From Thioalkalivibrio sp. XN8 (GTDB taxonomy: Bacteria; Pseudomonadota; Gammaproteobacteria; Steroidobacterales; XN24): 64,000 nucleotides of DNA. The notes under the pieces are model-generated. The model did no database searches, was not told where the DNA came from, and was given only the letters and a program-made list of their open reading frames with translations. Positions 9,625-17,670 of the stretch are shown here, one piece after another. The position numbers were made by a program, and so were the translations under genes. The stretch covers positions 146,376-210,375 of the forward strand of contig NZ_JAALFH010000062.1 of the NCBI RefSeq assembly GCF_011058255.1, written 5' to 3'. The first letter of the stretch is position 1; every line of letters begins with the position of its first letter.

Positions 9625-11779
9625 CTGGTCCTTCCTCCGTGGCATTGCCGCCTCCTTGCGTCCTGGCGAACGACGGCGCCATGAACTGGCCCGTGTCGCC
9701 CGTCCCGTACTCCACCAGCCGCGCCGGGAAACGCAGCTCGAAGCGCGTCCCTTCGCCGGGAGCGCTTCTCACCCGCACCTCCCCGCCGGCGGACTCGACG
9801 AACTGGCGCGCCTGGTAGGCGCCGATGCCCATGCCCTTGCTCCCCTTGGTTGAGTCGAAGGGCTTGAACAGCCGCTCGCGCAGGAACGCCTCGTCCATGC
9901 CCTCGCCGTCGTCCTCGACGGCCACGACCAGCGCGCCGCCCTCGAGCGTGGCCTCGATGGTCACGCGGCCGCCCGGCGGCGTCGCGTCCTGGGCGTTGGT
10001 CACGAGGTGCCCGAGCACGGCCGCGAAGCGCTCGCGGTCCACGCGCAGCCTGAGTGTCGCATCGGCACAGCTTGCCGTCGGCGCCGGGTCGCGGTCTGTG
10101 TGCCGGTTCACGATCTCGAGCATGATGCGGTGCACATCGACCCGCTCGACCAGGTTCGCGCCCTGGCCCCGCTTCAGCTGCTCGAGGAGTTTCTGCATGC
10201 GGTCCACGGAGTTGGCGACGGTATCGAGGGTGTCGTCGATGAATTCCGGATCGTCCCGGTACTTGGCGGCATTGCGCACGACCAGGGACTGCTGGGCGAT
10301 GACGTTCTTGAGGTCGTGCATGATGAAGGCGGCGAAGCGGTTGTAGGCCTCGAACTGGCGGCTCTCGGCCAGCAGGCGGTCGGCCTCGGCCTGGGCCAGC
10401 ACCGCGGCGACCTGCATGCCGGCGATGCGGAACAGGTCGATGTCCTCGTAGCTCAGGTGGCCGACCAGCCGCGGCGAGCGGATCACGACCAGGCCCCAGA
10501 GCTGCTCGTCCTTGAGGAGCGGGACGATGAGTGCGGCAGGGCCAAGGTCATCCAGCCAGTTCGGCGCCACGAAGTTCGGGTGGGATTCGGGGTCGTTCCG
10601 GGCCTGCGCGAGGTCGATGATCCAGCGGCGGTCGGCGAGGAAGCTGACCAGCAGGTCGTCGGTTGGGAGGTGGTGGGGACAGTCCCGGGGACTGTCCCCA
10701 GGAGGGGCGATCTCGGCGGCCAGCACGTAACCGCCGGGCTGGCGGTCGGTGGAGCGGATCCACAGCGCGCCGCCGGCGCCGTCGGCCAGCTTGATCATGG
10801 CGTCGAGGCTGCGTTGTTCCAGCCCCTCCGCCGGGTTGCCCTCGCTCAGGCGCTGCGTGAGGTTGATCCATTCGCGCCGGTAGTCGTACTTGGCGCGGTA
10901 GAAGTGCTTGGCGATGAAGACGCGCAGCTCGGCGCGCGCGCCGGGCGACAGCACGATCCAGCCGAGCAGGATGGCGGCGCCGAAGAAGAAGGCCGCCTGG
11001 AGCACGACGCCCCACTCGCCGCCTGCCACGCGCAGGCCGTAGCCGGCCACGGCCATCACCACGAGGTAGACGCCGATGCCGACGAGGCTGGCCGTGTAGA
11101 AGGCGACGTGGCGGGAAATGAACACGTCGACCGAGAGCACTTCCTTGCTGCGCCCGGCGGCGAGGAGAATCAGGGGCGCCGCCAGGAAGGCGATGTAGCC
11201 GCGGGCGAGCCAGAGCTCGGCGTGGATGCCGCGGAACAGGAGGCCGTGGGAATACAGGAACAGGTCGTAGGCCAGCAGGCCGCCGACGCCGAGGATGAGC
11301 GGCAGGACCGGGCGGCGCAGCTCGAGCTTGAGCGCGCGGTAGAACTGCTCGAGCAGCACCAGGCCGGCGATGGCGGTCACGAGGCCGGTGGTGACCAGGG
11401 TGCGGATGACCTGCGGGACCGGGTCGGCGGCGGCCGGGAGGAAGATGGTGAGCAGGCCGTAGACGAGCACGAAGGCCGCGGGGGCCAGGCTGGCGAAGTG
11501 CTTCGTGAGGCCGGCGACGCCCTGGCCGGCCGGGGTCAGGCGGGCGAGGAAGGCGAGCCAGGCGGTGTTGCGGAGGATCTCGAGGACGCCGACGAGCTGC
11601 CAGTGCTGGGGACTGTCCCCAGGGAAGGCGGCGGCGGCGGCCCAGGCGGCGCTGAGGCCGGCGGCGATGACGAGAAGCCCGCCCTGGAGCCGGCCCCGCC
11701 AGCTGGTCAGCATCAGCAGCGCCAGCAGGGCGAAGGCGATGGCGGCCAGTCCGTAGCCCAGGGTGCCGATCAGCGTCAT
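9617..11779 (-). CDS. prsK: PEP-CTERM-system sensor histidine kinase PrsK
   Basis: A 720-residue inner-membrane kinase. The N-terminal half is a multi-helix membrane sensor (roughly eight or more segments to about residue 290), then a GAF-like domain (about 310-460), a phosphorylation helix with His 488 in FIMHDLKNV, and an HATPase domain with N (TNAQDA), G1 (DDGEGMD) and G2 (GMGIGAY) boxes. It is expected to phosphorylate PrsR, encoded downstream with an eight-base overlap. Two family A repeats are translated inside it: one in the membrane region (AFPGDSPQHW, 11608-11620) and one in the GAF-like region (PPGDSPRDCPHH, 10675-10699). Both keep the frame. AGAGGA precedes the ATG. Confidence 0.92.
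10675..10699. repeat. Family A repeat A1, inside prsK
   Basis: Two inverted cores, GGGGACAGTCCC and GGGACTGTCCCC, fused without the middle palindrome. Translated in the GAF-like part of PrsK. Confidence 0.9.
11608..11620. repeat. Family A core A2, inside prsK
   Basis: Single core GGGGACTGTCCCC, translated in the membrane region of PrsK; could be a decayed copy. Confidence 0.75.
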
Positions 11780-11839
11780 GCGTGCCGGGTCCTCTCGGTT
11801 AGCCTGTCATTGTCGCTTTGGGTGGTTTTGGGAGTGTGA

Positions 11840-11882
11840 CTTGCGTCGCATTATCGCAAGATTTCTCGACGCTACCGTCGAG
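11840..11882. promoter_or_regulatory. Paired inverted repeats upstream of prsK
   Basis: Two dyads lie 60-100 bases upstream of the prsK ATG: CTTGCG (11840) with CGCAAG (11855), and a perfect 7-bp arm pair CTCGACG/CGTCGAG (11865-11882, 4-base loop). They could be operator sites for the divergent promoters of prsK and the RAYT element, or a decayed family B hairpin in the case of the first. No convincing -35/-10 pair accompanies them. Confidence 0.3.
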
Positions 11883-11899
11883 TTTGTTGACACCTCTGG

Positions 11900-12003
11900 G
11901 GTCGGACCGACTTAAGTAAATGAAATCCATAGATTTCGGGTCTCCAAACCACCCCCATGGGCGCCTTACGTTACACGAAACCCCTGGTTTCCTGTCGCGT
12001 AAG
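11900..12003 (+). repeat. Family B unit B1 (box then hairpin)
   Basis: Box GGTCGGACC at 11900-11908, followed 65 nt downstream by an imperfect 39-nt hairpin (11965-12003) with arms CTTACG/CGTAAG at the base and CGAAACC/GGTTTC near the loop. Its 3' foot reads into AAGGAG, the ribosome binding site of the transposase that starts at 12017. Confidence 0.8.
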
Positions 12004-12016
12004 GAGCCCCGCCCCT

Positions 12017-12787
12017 ATGACCCGCGCCAACCGCGTCTACGTCCCCGGCCACGTCTGGCACCTCACCCACCGTTGCCACCAGAAAGACTTCCTGCTCGGC
12101 CACCGCGAGGACCGCCGCCGCTGGGTCTACTGGCTGTACCAGGCGCGACGCCGCTACGGCATCTGCGTGCTGAACTACATCGTGACCCGCAACCATATCC
12201 ACCTCCTCGTGCGCGACCGCGGCGAACGAGAGATCGCCGCGTCCATGCAGCTCGTCGCCGGCCGCACGGCCCAGGCCTACAACCAGCGCATGGGCCGAGT
12301 CGGCGCCTTCTGGCAGGACCGTTACCATGCCACGGCGGTGGAGTCGGACGGCCACCTGGTCCGCTGCATGAGCTATATCGACCTGAACATGGTCCGCGCC
12401 GGCGCAGTCGCGCATCCGAGCGAGTGGCCCGAGAGCGGCTTCCGGGAGATACAGCGCGGCAAGAGTCGCTACCGGATCATCGACATCCCTGCAGTGTGCC
12501 GCCTCACCGGCGCCTCCTCGCCGCGGCACCTGCGCGACCGGCTGCGCCGCTGGACCGAGCATCAACTGGCAGCCGGCCGGTTGCGCCGCGAGCCGGCCTG
12601 GACCGAGAGCCTCGCGGTCGGGCCGGGCGAGTTCCTGCGCCGGGTTCACCGAGAACTGGGCGGGCCGAGCCGGGACCGCGAGCTGATCCACGCCGACGGC
12701 CTGACCTGCCTGCGCGAGCCGAGTGTGCCCTACGTCCTTGACAGGCCGCCTTACGTGACACAAAAGAGCCTAAACTGTGTCACGTAA
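12017..12787 (+). CDS. REP-associated tyrosine transposase RAYT-B (TnpA_REP, Y1 HUH family)
   Basis: A 256-residue single-strand DNA nuclease of the IS200-like Y1 class. The metal-binding HUH motif is NHIHLL (His 60 and His 62) and the candidate nucleophile is Tyr 88 in AQAYNQRMGR, followed by the family motif GAFWQDRYHA and SYIDLNMVRAG. RAYTs are domesticated or self-limiting transposases that recognise and move REP hairpins. ATG 12017 is chosen because AAGGAG precedes it by ten bases; an upstream in-frame ATG at 11957 would read through hairpin B1. The last residues (PPYVTQKSLNCVT) and the TAA stop are encoded by hairpin B2. Translation could be limited when B1 folds, because the hairpin foot overlaps the start of the ribosome site. 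Confidence 0.88.
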   Translation: MTRANRVYVPGHVWHLTHRCHQKDFLLGHREDRRRWVYWLYQARRRYGICVLNYIVTRNHIHLLVRDRGEREIAASMQLVAGRTAQAYNQRMGRVGAFWQDRYHATAVESDGHLVRCMSYIDLNMVRAGAVAHPSEWPESGFREIQRGKSRYRIIDIPAVCRLTGASSPRHLRDRLRRWTEHQLAAGRLRREPAWTESLAVGPGEFLRRVHRELGGPSRDRELIHADGLTCLREPSVPYVLDRPPYVTQKSLNCVT

Positions 12788-12853
12788 GGGCCTTTAAACG
12801 GCCTCCTGGCGCCCCAATATCTCGTAGAAACAACTCTCTACGACGGTCCGACC
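12750..12853 (-). repeat. Family B unit B2 (inverted)
   Basis: Hairpin at 12750-12788 with nearly perfect arms (CTTACGTGACACA paired with TGTGTCACGTAAG); box GGTCCGACC at 12845-12853, the box end lying exactly 65 nt from the hairpin end. It supplies the stop codon of RAYT-B, and its box lies ten bases before the cbpA start codon. Confidence 0.85.
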
Positions 12854-12863
12854 CGGATAGAGC

Positions 12864-13823
12864 ATGGATTTCAAGGACTATTACCAGACCCTCGGCGTCG
12901 AACGCACCGCCAGCGCCGACGAGATCAAGCGCGCCTACCGCAAGCTGGCGCGCAAGTACCACCCGGACGTCAGCAAGGAGCCGGACGCCGAGGCGCGCTT
13001 CAAGGAAGTGGGCGAAGCCTACGAGGTCCTGAAAGACCCCGAGAAGCGCGCGGCCTACGACCAGCTGGGCGAGAACTGGCAGGCCGGCCAGGAATTCCGC
13101 CCGCCCCCGGGCGGCGGCGGCTACTACTACTCTGGCGGCGGCCCGGACATGGGCGGCGCCGAACGCGAGTTCGGCGGCTTCTCCGATTTCTTCGAGGCGC
13201 TGTTCGGCCGCGGCGGCATGGCGGGCATGAGCGACGCCGGCCCGCGCGCCCGCGGCTTCAACTTCCGCCAGGCCGGCCCCATGCGCGGCGAAGACCAGCT
13301 CGCCCGCGTGCAGATCACCCTGAACGACGCCTACCAGGGCGCCAGCCGCACGCTCGAAGTGCGCGGCCCCGCCGGCGACAAGCGCAACATCCGCGTCGCC
13401 ATCCCCAAGGGCGTGACCGCGGGCCAGCGCATCCGCCTGGCCGGCCAGGGCCTGCCCGGGGCGAATGGCGGCGCCGCCGGCGACCTGTTCCTGGAGGTGG
13501 ACTTCGCGCCCCATCGCATCTACGAAGTCGAGGGCCGCAACATCCTCCTGACCCTGCCGGTCACGCCATGGGAGGCCGCGCTCGGCGCGACCATCAACGT
13601 GCCCACGCTCGGCGGCCGCGTCGAGCTCAAGATCCCCGCCGGGTCGCAGTCCGGCCGCCGCCTGCGACTCAAGGGCCGTGGCCTGCCCGGCAACCCGCCC
13701 GGCGACCAGATCGTGACCCTGCGCATCGACACCCCGCCCGCGGACTCGCCGTTCGCGCGCACCCTCTACCAGGAGATGCGCGAGAAGGTCCCGTTCAACC
13801 CGCGCCAAGAGCTGGAGGGCTGA
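12864..13823 (+). CDS. cbpA: Curved-DNA-binding protein CbpA, DnaJ-class co-chaperone
   Basis: A 319-residue type II J-protein. The J domain (1-70) carries HPD at 33-35; a Gly/Phe-rich segment (about 85-130) follows, then two DnaJ C-terminal beta domains with no zinc-finger cysteines. It stimulates DnaK ATP hydrolysis and, as CbpA, binds nucleoid DNA. The ORF is followed three bases later by the modulator gene, the classic cbpA-cbpM arrangement. The ATG lies ten bases after the family B box, so the upstream leader is repeat-derived and only a weak ribosome site (GATAGAGC) is visible. Confidence 0.93.
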   Translation: MDFKDYYQTLGVERTASADEIKRAYRKLARKYHPDVSKEPDAEARFKEVGEAYEVLKDPEKRAAYDQLGENWQAGQEFRPPPGGGGYYYSGGGPDMGGAEREFGGFSDFFEALFGRGGMAGMSDAGPRARGFNFRQAGPMRGEDQLARVQITLNDAYQGASRTLEVRGPAGDKRNIRVAIPKGVTAGQRIRLAGQGLPGANGGAAGDLFLEVDFAPHRIYEVEGRNILLTLPVTPWEAALGATINVPTLGGRVELKIPAGSQSGRRLRLKGRGLPGNPPGDQIVTLRIDTPPADSPFARTLYQEMREKVPFNPRQELEG

Positions 13824-13826
13824 CCC

Positions 13827-14117
13827 ATGACCCGCCAGGAACTCGAAGTGCTGATGGGCCAGGTGCTGGACGAGTCGCTGGAGCTCGGCCTGGAGGAGTT
13901 GTGCCGCATGGCGCAGGCGGATGAGGCCTTCGTCGTGGCGCTGGTGGCCGAGGGCGTGATTGAGCCGTCCGGCGCCACCCGCACCGAGTGGCGCTTCACC
14001 GGCCGCAGCGTATGCCGCACCCAGGTGGCGCTGCGCCTGCACCGCGACCTCGACGTCAACCTGCCGGGCGTGGCGCTGGCGCTGGACTTGCTGGAGGAGA
14101 TTCGGCGGCTGCGCTGA
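13827..14117 (+). CDS. cbpM: CbpM-like chaperone modulator
   Basis: A 96-residue MerR-like helix-turn-helix protein of the CbpM family, which binds the CbpA J domain and blocks its co-chaperone and DNA-binding activity. Residues 5-60 contain the two helical segments with LEELCRMAQADEAFV and VIEPSG; a coiled-coil helix (LPGVALALDLLEEIRRLR) ends the protein. Three bases separate it from cbpA and its stop touches family A repeat A3. The assignment rests on size and on the cbpA context as much as on sequence. Confidence 0.85.
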   Translation: MTRQELEVLMGQVLDESLELGLEELCRMAQADEAFVVALVAEGVIEPSGATRTEWRFTGRSVCRTQVALRLHRDLDVNLPGVALALDLLEEIRRLR

Positions 14118-14118
14118 T

Positions 14119-14156
14119 GGGGACTGTCCCCAGGACCGGTCCTGGGGACAGTCCCC
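14119..14156. repeat. Family A repeat A3, between cbpM and the RES toxin
   Basis: Full 38-nt form: core, AGGACCGGTCCT, inverted core. Lies between two convergent stops, so it may act as a bidirectional transcription barrier. Confidence 0.92.
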
Positions 14157-14157
14157 A

Positions 14158-14949
14158 TCACGCCGGCGACGGCAACTCCCCGTCCTCCAGGAACAGCTCG
14201 CGCGGGAACTCACGGGTGACGCCGCCGGCGATGCTGATGAACACCACCCGCGCCGCGCCGGTACAGCAGGTCCACTCCTCTCGCCCAAGGATGCGATCGC
14301 GCGGCGACAGCGCCGCCGGGTCCATCACGCCCACATTGATGCCTCGCTCTGGATCACGCGCCGACAGGTACTCGAAGGCCTCGACCCCCGCCACGCGCAT
14401 GGCCGCCCCAAGCGCCTGCGTCGCGCGGTAATCCGCGGGGTCGCGCAAAACGCGCTCGGAGACCGCGAAAGGCGGCGCCTGCAGGCGAATGCCGCGCCGG
14501 GTCGCATAGCCCGCCTTGAACACGGAATGCTGCGTGGTCAGCTCGCGGCTCGGCGGGGTCGCCATGCCGGACCAGAACCAGAAGCGGTAGAAGGCCGTCT
14601 CGGCGAGCACCGTGCCGAGCTCGCGCGAGCCGTAAAAGATCGACGGTTCAAAGCGGCTGCCGAAGCGCGAGCCGTGCGGCAGCGGCGGGTAGCGGAACGG
14701 CGTCTGCAGCAGGTAAGGCATGCCCTCGGAGCCCGCCCGCAGCGGCGGCTTCGAGCGCTCGAGCAGTTCCTCGAGCACCCGCTGCTCGGCGGCCGTGTCC
14801 ACCAGGCTGTTGGTCGCGACCTGCTCCTGGCTCTCGACACAGCGGAGCAGCGTGCCGCGCAGGCGCCGGAACGGCACGACAGTCGCCTCGTTTGACTGCG
14901 CGCCGGGGCCGGCAGCGGCCCGGCAGGCCTCATCCCAGATCCGGCTCAT
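14158..14949 (-). CDS. RES-domain toxin (NAD+-degrading)
   Basis: A 263-residue RES-family protein. The family converts NAD+ to nicotinamide plus an ADP-ribose product and so halts growth. The domain shows the expected FGSRFEPSIFYGSRELGTVLAETAFYRF-type start (arginine, tyrosine and glutamate active-site candidates; quoted only to show order), a SRELTTQHSVF segment and the late serine-containing ISIAG region. The antitoxin gene lies 22 nt upstream on the same strand, the usual antitoxin-first order. The TGA stop lies at the edge of repeat A3. Confidence 0.87.
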   Translation of the reverse strand: MSRIWDEACRAAAGPGAQSNEATVVPFRRLRGTLLRCVESQEQVATNSLVDTAAEQRVLEELLERSKPPLRAGSEGMPYLLQTPFRYPPLPHGSRFGSRFEPSIFYGSRELGTVLAETAFYRFWFWSGMATPPSRELTTQHSVFKAGYATRRGIRLQAPPFAVSERVLRDPADYRATQALGAAMRVAGVEAFEYLSARDPERGINVGVMDPAALSPRDRILGREEWTCCTGAARVVFISIAGGVTREFPRELFLEDGELPSPA

Positions 14950-14971
14950 GCGCCCGGCTCAAGGGCCCGGC

Positions 14972-15331
14972 TCACAACTTGCCGCGCACGGCGTCGAGGT
15001 ATTCGGTCACCCGGACCAGTCCCTGCACATCCTTCACTTGCTCGCGCGGCACGCCGCCCGTGTGCAGGTTCGCCGTGTTCATCCAGTGGCGCATCACCGC
15101 CGCTTCGCCGCCCATCAGGACGAACAGGCTGCGGTAGCAGCGCAGCAGCAGCGCCGCCAGCTGGCCGGGCTTGGAATCGGGATCGATGCGACGGGCCAGC
15201 GACGAGCGGGTGCGGCCGATGACCTCCCCGACCTCAGCCTGGCTCAGCCCGAGGGCCTCGCCGGCGTTGCGCAGGGCCTTCGCCAGCACGTCGCCGGCCT
15301 CGGGCTTCAGTTCTGGTGCTGCGATGCCCAT
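14972..15331 (-). CDS. Xre/MbcA/ParS-type antitoxin for the RES toxin
   Basis: A 119-residue protein with an N-terminal Xre-like helix-turn-helix (ALGLSQAEVGEVIGRTRSSLARR) and a C-terminal toxin-binding domain of the DUF2384 type (WMNTANLHTGGVPREQV...GLVRVTEYLDAVRG). It should neutralise the RES enzyme by covering its active site and probably represses its own operon. An AT-rich stretch upstream (15360-15415), unusual for this genome, probably holds the promoter; TATGAT at 15377-15382 (minus strand) could be the -10 box, but I see no clear -35. Confidence 0.86.
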   Translation of the reverse strand: MGIAAPELKPEAGDVLAKALRNAGEALGLSQAEVGEVIGRTRSSLARRIDPDSKPGQLAALLLRCYRSLFVLMGGEAAVMRHWMNTANLHTGGVPREQVKDVQGLVRVTEYLDAVRGKL

Positions 15332-15448
15332 GGGTTGGCGGCCTCGAAAAGCGTGGCTAATGGTGGATGGATCGTATCATATCGAGCAATTGTGTGAAAA
15401 TAGTCATATTTGGGGCATGAGGCCGGAAACGCGCGGTGGCGGGGCTCA

Positions 15449-15486
15449 GGGACCGGTCCCGAGTCCCGGTCCTGGGGACAGTCCCC
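15449..15486. repeat. Family A repeat A4, upstream of the RES antitoxin and downstream of the MATE gene
   Basis: Degraded left half (GGGACCGGTCCCGAGTCCC) with intact right core GGGGACAGTCCCC. Confidence 0.85.
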
Positions 15487-15493
15487 AAAAGCG

Positions 15494-16837
15494 TCACACC
15501 CGAATGCCGGCCCAGCCCCGCCGCATCCAGAACCAGGTGAACACGCCCGCCATCCCGGCGCGGTAGCCGACCTGCAGGCACCAGATCACGGCGAGCCCGA
15601 ACCCGAGCACCGGCCCCACCAGGTAGGCCAACGGCAGGAACAGGCCCCACTGCGCCACCACCGCCACCTTCATCACCCGCTTGTTGTCCCCGGCGCCGAG
15701 CAGGTTGTGCATCATCACCATCCCCAGCCCCTCGACGGCCATGCCGATGCCGACCAGGCGCATGGGGAAGGTCGCCACGGCCATCGTCTCGGGGTCGTGG
15801 ATGAAGATGCCGAGCAGCAGCTCGGGCCAGATCGCGCCGGGCAGGCCGAGGAGCGCGAGCGCCACCATGCCGATGCGCGCCACGTCCCAGCCCCAGCGCG
15901 CGGCATCTTCCGGGTCGTTGCGGCCGAGCGCCTGGCTGACCAGCGTGGAAGCGGCGAGCCCGAGGCCGAGGCCCGGCAGCAGCGCGACCAGGGTGAGGTT
16001 CAGGATCACCGTCGCGGCCGCCATGTCGCGGGTGCCGACCTGGCCGATGATCCAGAAGGTGAGCACGAAGCCGGTGGAGAAGAACAGCTGCTGGATGCCG
16101 GTCGGCAGCGACAGTCGCAACAGCGTGGCGACGTGGGCGCGGCTCGGCGCGCGCTGCAGGAAGCTGGCGTCGCGCGCGTGGCGGAAGCCGAGGAAGATGT
16201 AGATCGTGAAACCGACGACGGTGGACAGCGCGGAGGCGATGCCGGCGCCCTGCACGCCCAGCGCGGGGGCGCCGAGGTTGCCGAAGATGAGCACCCAGTT
16301 GAGGAAGATGTTGCTGGCGTGCATGGCGATCAGCGTGCCCATGTACAGGCGCGGCAGGTCGATGCCGTTCCAGTAACCGCGGAAGGCGAAGTTGGCGCCC
16401 ATGAAGAACATGGCGAGGACGCGGGCCTGGAGGTAGGGGACGCCCTGCTCGATCACGGCCGGGTCGCTGTTGAGGTAGGGATAGATCGTGGGGATGGCCC
16501 AGTATAGGATCGCGGCGAGCGGCGGGGCGACGCAGACGAGGACCAGCAGGCCGCCGTTGAGGGCGACCGCCGTCTGGTCGTGCAGGCCCTCGCCTTTGCG
16601 GCGGGCCGCGATGGTCTGGACGCCGGTCGAGAGGCCGAGCAGCAGGGCCATGAACATGAAGTTGGCGAAACCGCCCAGGCCCACGGCGGCGAGGGCCGCG
16701 TCGCCGAGGCTGCCGACCATGGCCGTGTCGACCAGGTTCATGATGTTCTGCGAGACCATGCCGCCGACGATCGGCAGCGCCAGCAGCAGGATCCGCTTTC
16801 CCCTCGGGTCGGACCACGGCAACACTATGTTCTGCAA
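15494..16837 (-). CDS. MATE-family multidrug/solute efflux transporter
   Basis: A 447-residue inner-membrane transporter with about 12 hydrophobic segments and two MatE halves (about 15-175 and 235-400); the conserved LVDTAMVGSLG motif follows the first helix. The family exports cationic drugs or metabolites in exchange for Na+ or H+. The N-terminal leader MQNIVLPWSDPRG is partly encoded by the box of family B unit B3 (16807-16815 reads as WSDP on the minus strand), so the first dozen residues may be recently acquired. No nearby regulator is obvious; the gene stands alone. Confidence 0.9.
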   Translation of the reverse strand: MQNIVLPWSDPRGKRILLLALPIVGGMVSQNIMNLVDTAMVGSLGDAALAAVGLGGFANFMFMALLLGLSTGVQTIAARRKGEGLHDQTAVALNGGLLVLVCVAPPLAAILYWAIPTIYPYLNSDPAVIEQGVPYLQARVLAMFFMGANFAFRGYWNGIDLPRLYMGTLIAMHASNIFLNWVLIFGNLGAPALGVQGAGIASALSTVVGFTIYIFLGFRHARDASFLQRAPSRAHVATLLRLSLPTGIQQLFFSTGFVLTFWIIGQVGTRDMAAATVILNLTLVALLPGLGLGLAASTLVSQALGRNDPEDAARWGWDVARIGMVALALLGLPGAIWPELLLGIFIHDPETMAVATFPMRLVGIGMAVEGLGMVMMHNLLGAGDNKRVMKVAVVAQWGLFLPLAYLVGPVLGFGLAVIWCLQVGYRAGMAGVFTWFWMRRGWAGIRV

Positions 16838-16910
16838 GCTTTTTCCTTCGGAAAACCGGCGTCCAGTGGCCCTTGCGTGACAGGAAATGCCGGGTTTCGT
16901 GTCATGTAAG
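16807..16910 (+). repeat. Family B unit B3
   Basis: Box GGTCGGACC at 16807-16815 and 39-nt hairpin at 16872-16910, first base to first base 65 nt. Arms CTTGCGTGACA and TGTCATGTAAG pair imperfectly. The box is inside the start of the MATE gene. Confidence 0.8.
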
Positions 16911-16956
16911 GCGAGTCTCGCAGTTCCCGGCCCGGAACTACATACACCAATGGTCG

Positions 16957-17059
16957 CTTACGCGACATGAATCCGCGGGTTTTGTGTCGCGCAAGCCCGT
17001 TTCGAGCCGCGTTTTTGAACGATTTCTTCTAAATAACAATTAGTTGGGGCGGTCCGACC
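16957..17059 (-). repeat. Family B unit B4 (inverted)
   Basis: Hairpin 16957-16995 (39 nt; CTTACGCGACA paired with TGTCGCGCAAG) and box GGTCCGACC at 17051-17059; the offset is 64 rather than 65. The intervening bases are AT-rich. Confidence 0.78.
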
Positions 17060-17185
17060 AACCCGGCCATCCTACCCGCGTCCGCCCGTGGGAACTTCTC
17101 AGCCGGATTTGAATCCATAAGGTTCGTACGGAGCGAATCCCCCAACGTTCCCCCAAAATGCGTGTTCCCCCACGCGACCCCTACG

Positions 17186-17224
17186 GCCCCGGCGTCCAGG
17201 ATGGACGACCGGGGCTGATTTTTT
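17186..17224 (+). terminator. Intrinsic terminator without an assigned upstream gene
   Basis: GCCCCGG (17186) pairs with CCGGGGC (17209-17215), with an inner GTCC/GGAC pair and AGGAT loop, followed by TGA and six Ts (17219-17224). The nearest plus-strand gene upstream ends at 14117, so this terminator must serve some unannotated transcript, perhaps a small RNA starting near 17000-17100. Confidence 0.65.
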
Positions 17225-17226
17225 CC

Positions 17227-17263
17227 GGGACCGGTCCTGGGGACAGTCCCCGGGACAGTCCCC
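17227..17263. repeat. Family A repeat A5, before the bfd promoter
   Basis: GGGACCGGTCCT plus two overlapping inverted cores. It starts three bases after the orphan terminator. Confidence 0.88.
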
Positions 17264-17281
17264 ATATCCGTACTTTCCGTA

Positions 17282-17311
17282 TTGACAATCATTCGCATTA
17301 GCAGTCATAGT
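17282..17311 (+). promoter_or_regulatory. bfd promoter with overlapping Fur box
   Basis: A -35 TTGACA (17282-17287) with a -10-like CATAGT (17306-17311, spacing 18). The sequence ATTGACAATCATTCGCATTA (17281-17300) is, on the other strand, TAATGCGAATGATTGTCAAT, a good match to gammaproteobacterial Fur boxes. Iron-bound Fur would cover the -35, as expected for bfd, which is needed when iron is scarce. Confidence 0.72.
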
Positions 17312-17341
17312 GCGCTCAAGCCAGCAGGAGTCGAGCCAGCC

Positions 17342-17554
17342 ATGTATGTCTGCATCTGCAAGCGAATCACGGATAACCAGATCCACGAGGCCATCGGCCG
17401 CGGCGCCCGCAAGCTCGAAGACCTCAGTCGCGAACTCGGCGTCGCCACCGGCTGCGGCCAGTGCGCCTGCTTCGCCGAAGACCTGCTCGGCGATGCGCCC
17501 GCCCCCTCCGGCCCGAACCGGGCCCTGTGCGAACCCGTCCATTCCGACGCCTAG
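17342..17554 (+). CDS. bfd: Bacterioferritin-associated ferredoxin Bfd
   Basis: A 70-residue [2Fe-2S] protein with ligands Cys 4, Cys 6, Cys 38 and Cys 41 (VCIC and GCGQC). It passes electrons to the heme of bacterioferritin so that stored Fe(III) can be released as Fe(II). ATG 17342 is the only start that places the first cysteines normally; an in-frame extension upstream to 17282 would lie in the promoter. The bacterioferritin gene follows 116 bases downstream on the same strand, and a Fur-type box lies upstream. Confidence 0.93.
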   Translation: MYVCICKRITDNQIHEAIGRGARKLEDLSRELGVATGCGQCACFAEDLLGDAPAPSGPNRALCEPVHSDA

Positions 17555-17670
17555 CCTGCCCGCTTTCCGCCCGCGCCACCGCCTCCCGCGCACCGCGCTT
17601 GGGGATATGACCGCCGTCCCCGTATAATTCCGGGTTTGACGGCACCAGAAATTCCCCAGGAGACACCGGC

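Larger units (their letters stand above)
11900..12853 (+). mobile_element. RAYT-B element: HUH transposase gene between two inverted family B units
   Basis: A 954-bp block arranged as box, hairpin, transposase gene, hairpin, box. The outer boxes GGTCGGACC (11900-11908) and GGTCCGACC (12845-12853) are reverse complements. Each lies at the same offset (65 nt) from its 39-nt hairpin. The gene's ribosome site touches the left hairpin and its stop codon lies in the right hairpin. This is the only copy in the window that still has a gene between the hairpins, so it is the probable source of the other family B units. Confidence 0.75.
16807..17059. mobile_element. Gene-less family B pair (MITE-like)
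   Basis: Units B3 and B4 face each other as box, hairpin, 46 bases, hairpin, box. This is the outline of the RAYT-B element with the transposase gene missing, 253 bp long. It fills the space between the MATE start and the bfd region and reaches into the MATE coding sequence. Confidence 0.65.
16838..17341. other. 504-base stretch without a protein gene
   Basis: Between the divergent MATE and bfd genes. It holds, left to right, hairpins B3 and B4 with the B4 box, about 125 bases of unassigned sequence (17060-17185) containing small dyads but no convincing ORF, a plus-strand intrinsic terminator (17186-17224), family A repeat A5 (17227-17263) and the Fur-type promoter of bfd. Confidence 0.7.

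Noticed and set aside
11957-12016. An earlier RAYT-B start at ATG 11957
   Set aside because: It would translate hairpin B1 and lacks a ribosome site, while AAGGAG serves the ATG at 12017.
17029-17298. An 89-codon minus-strand frame upstream of bfd
   Set aside because: It runs through repeat A5, the terminator and the Fur promoter, and has no ribosome site.
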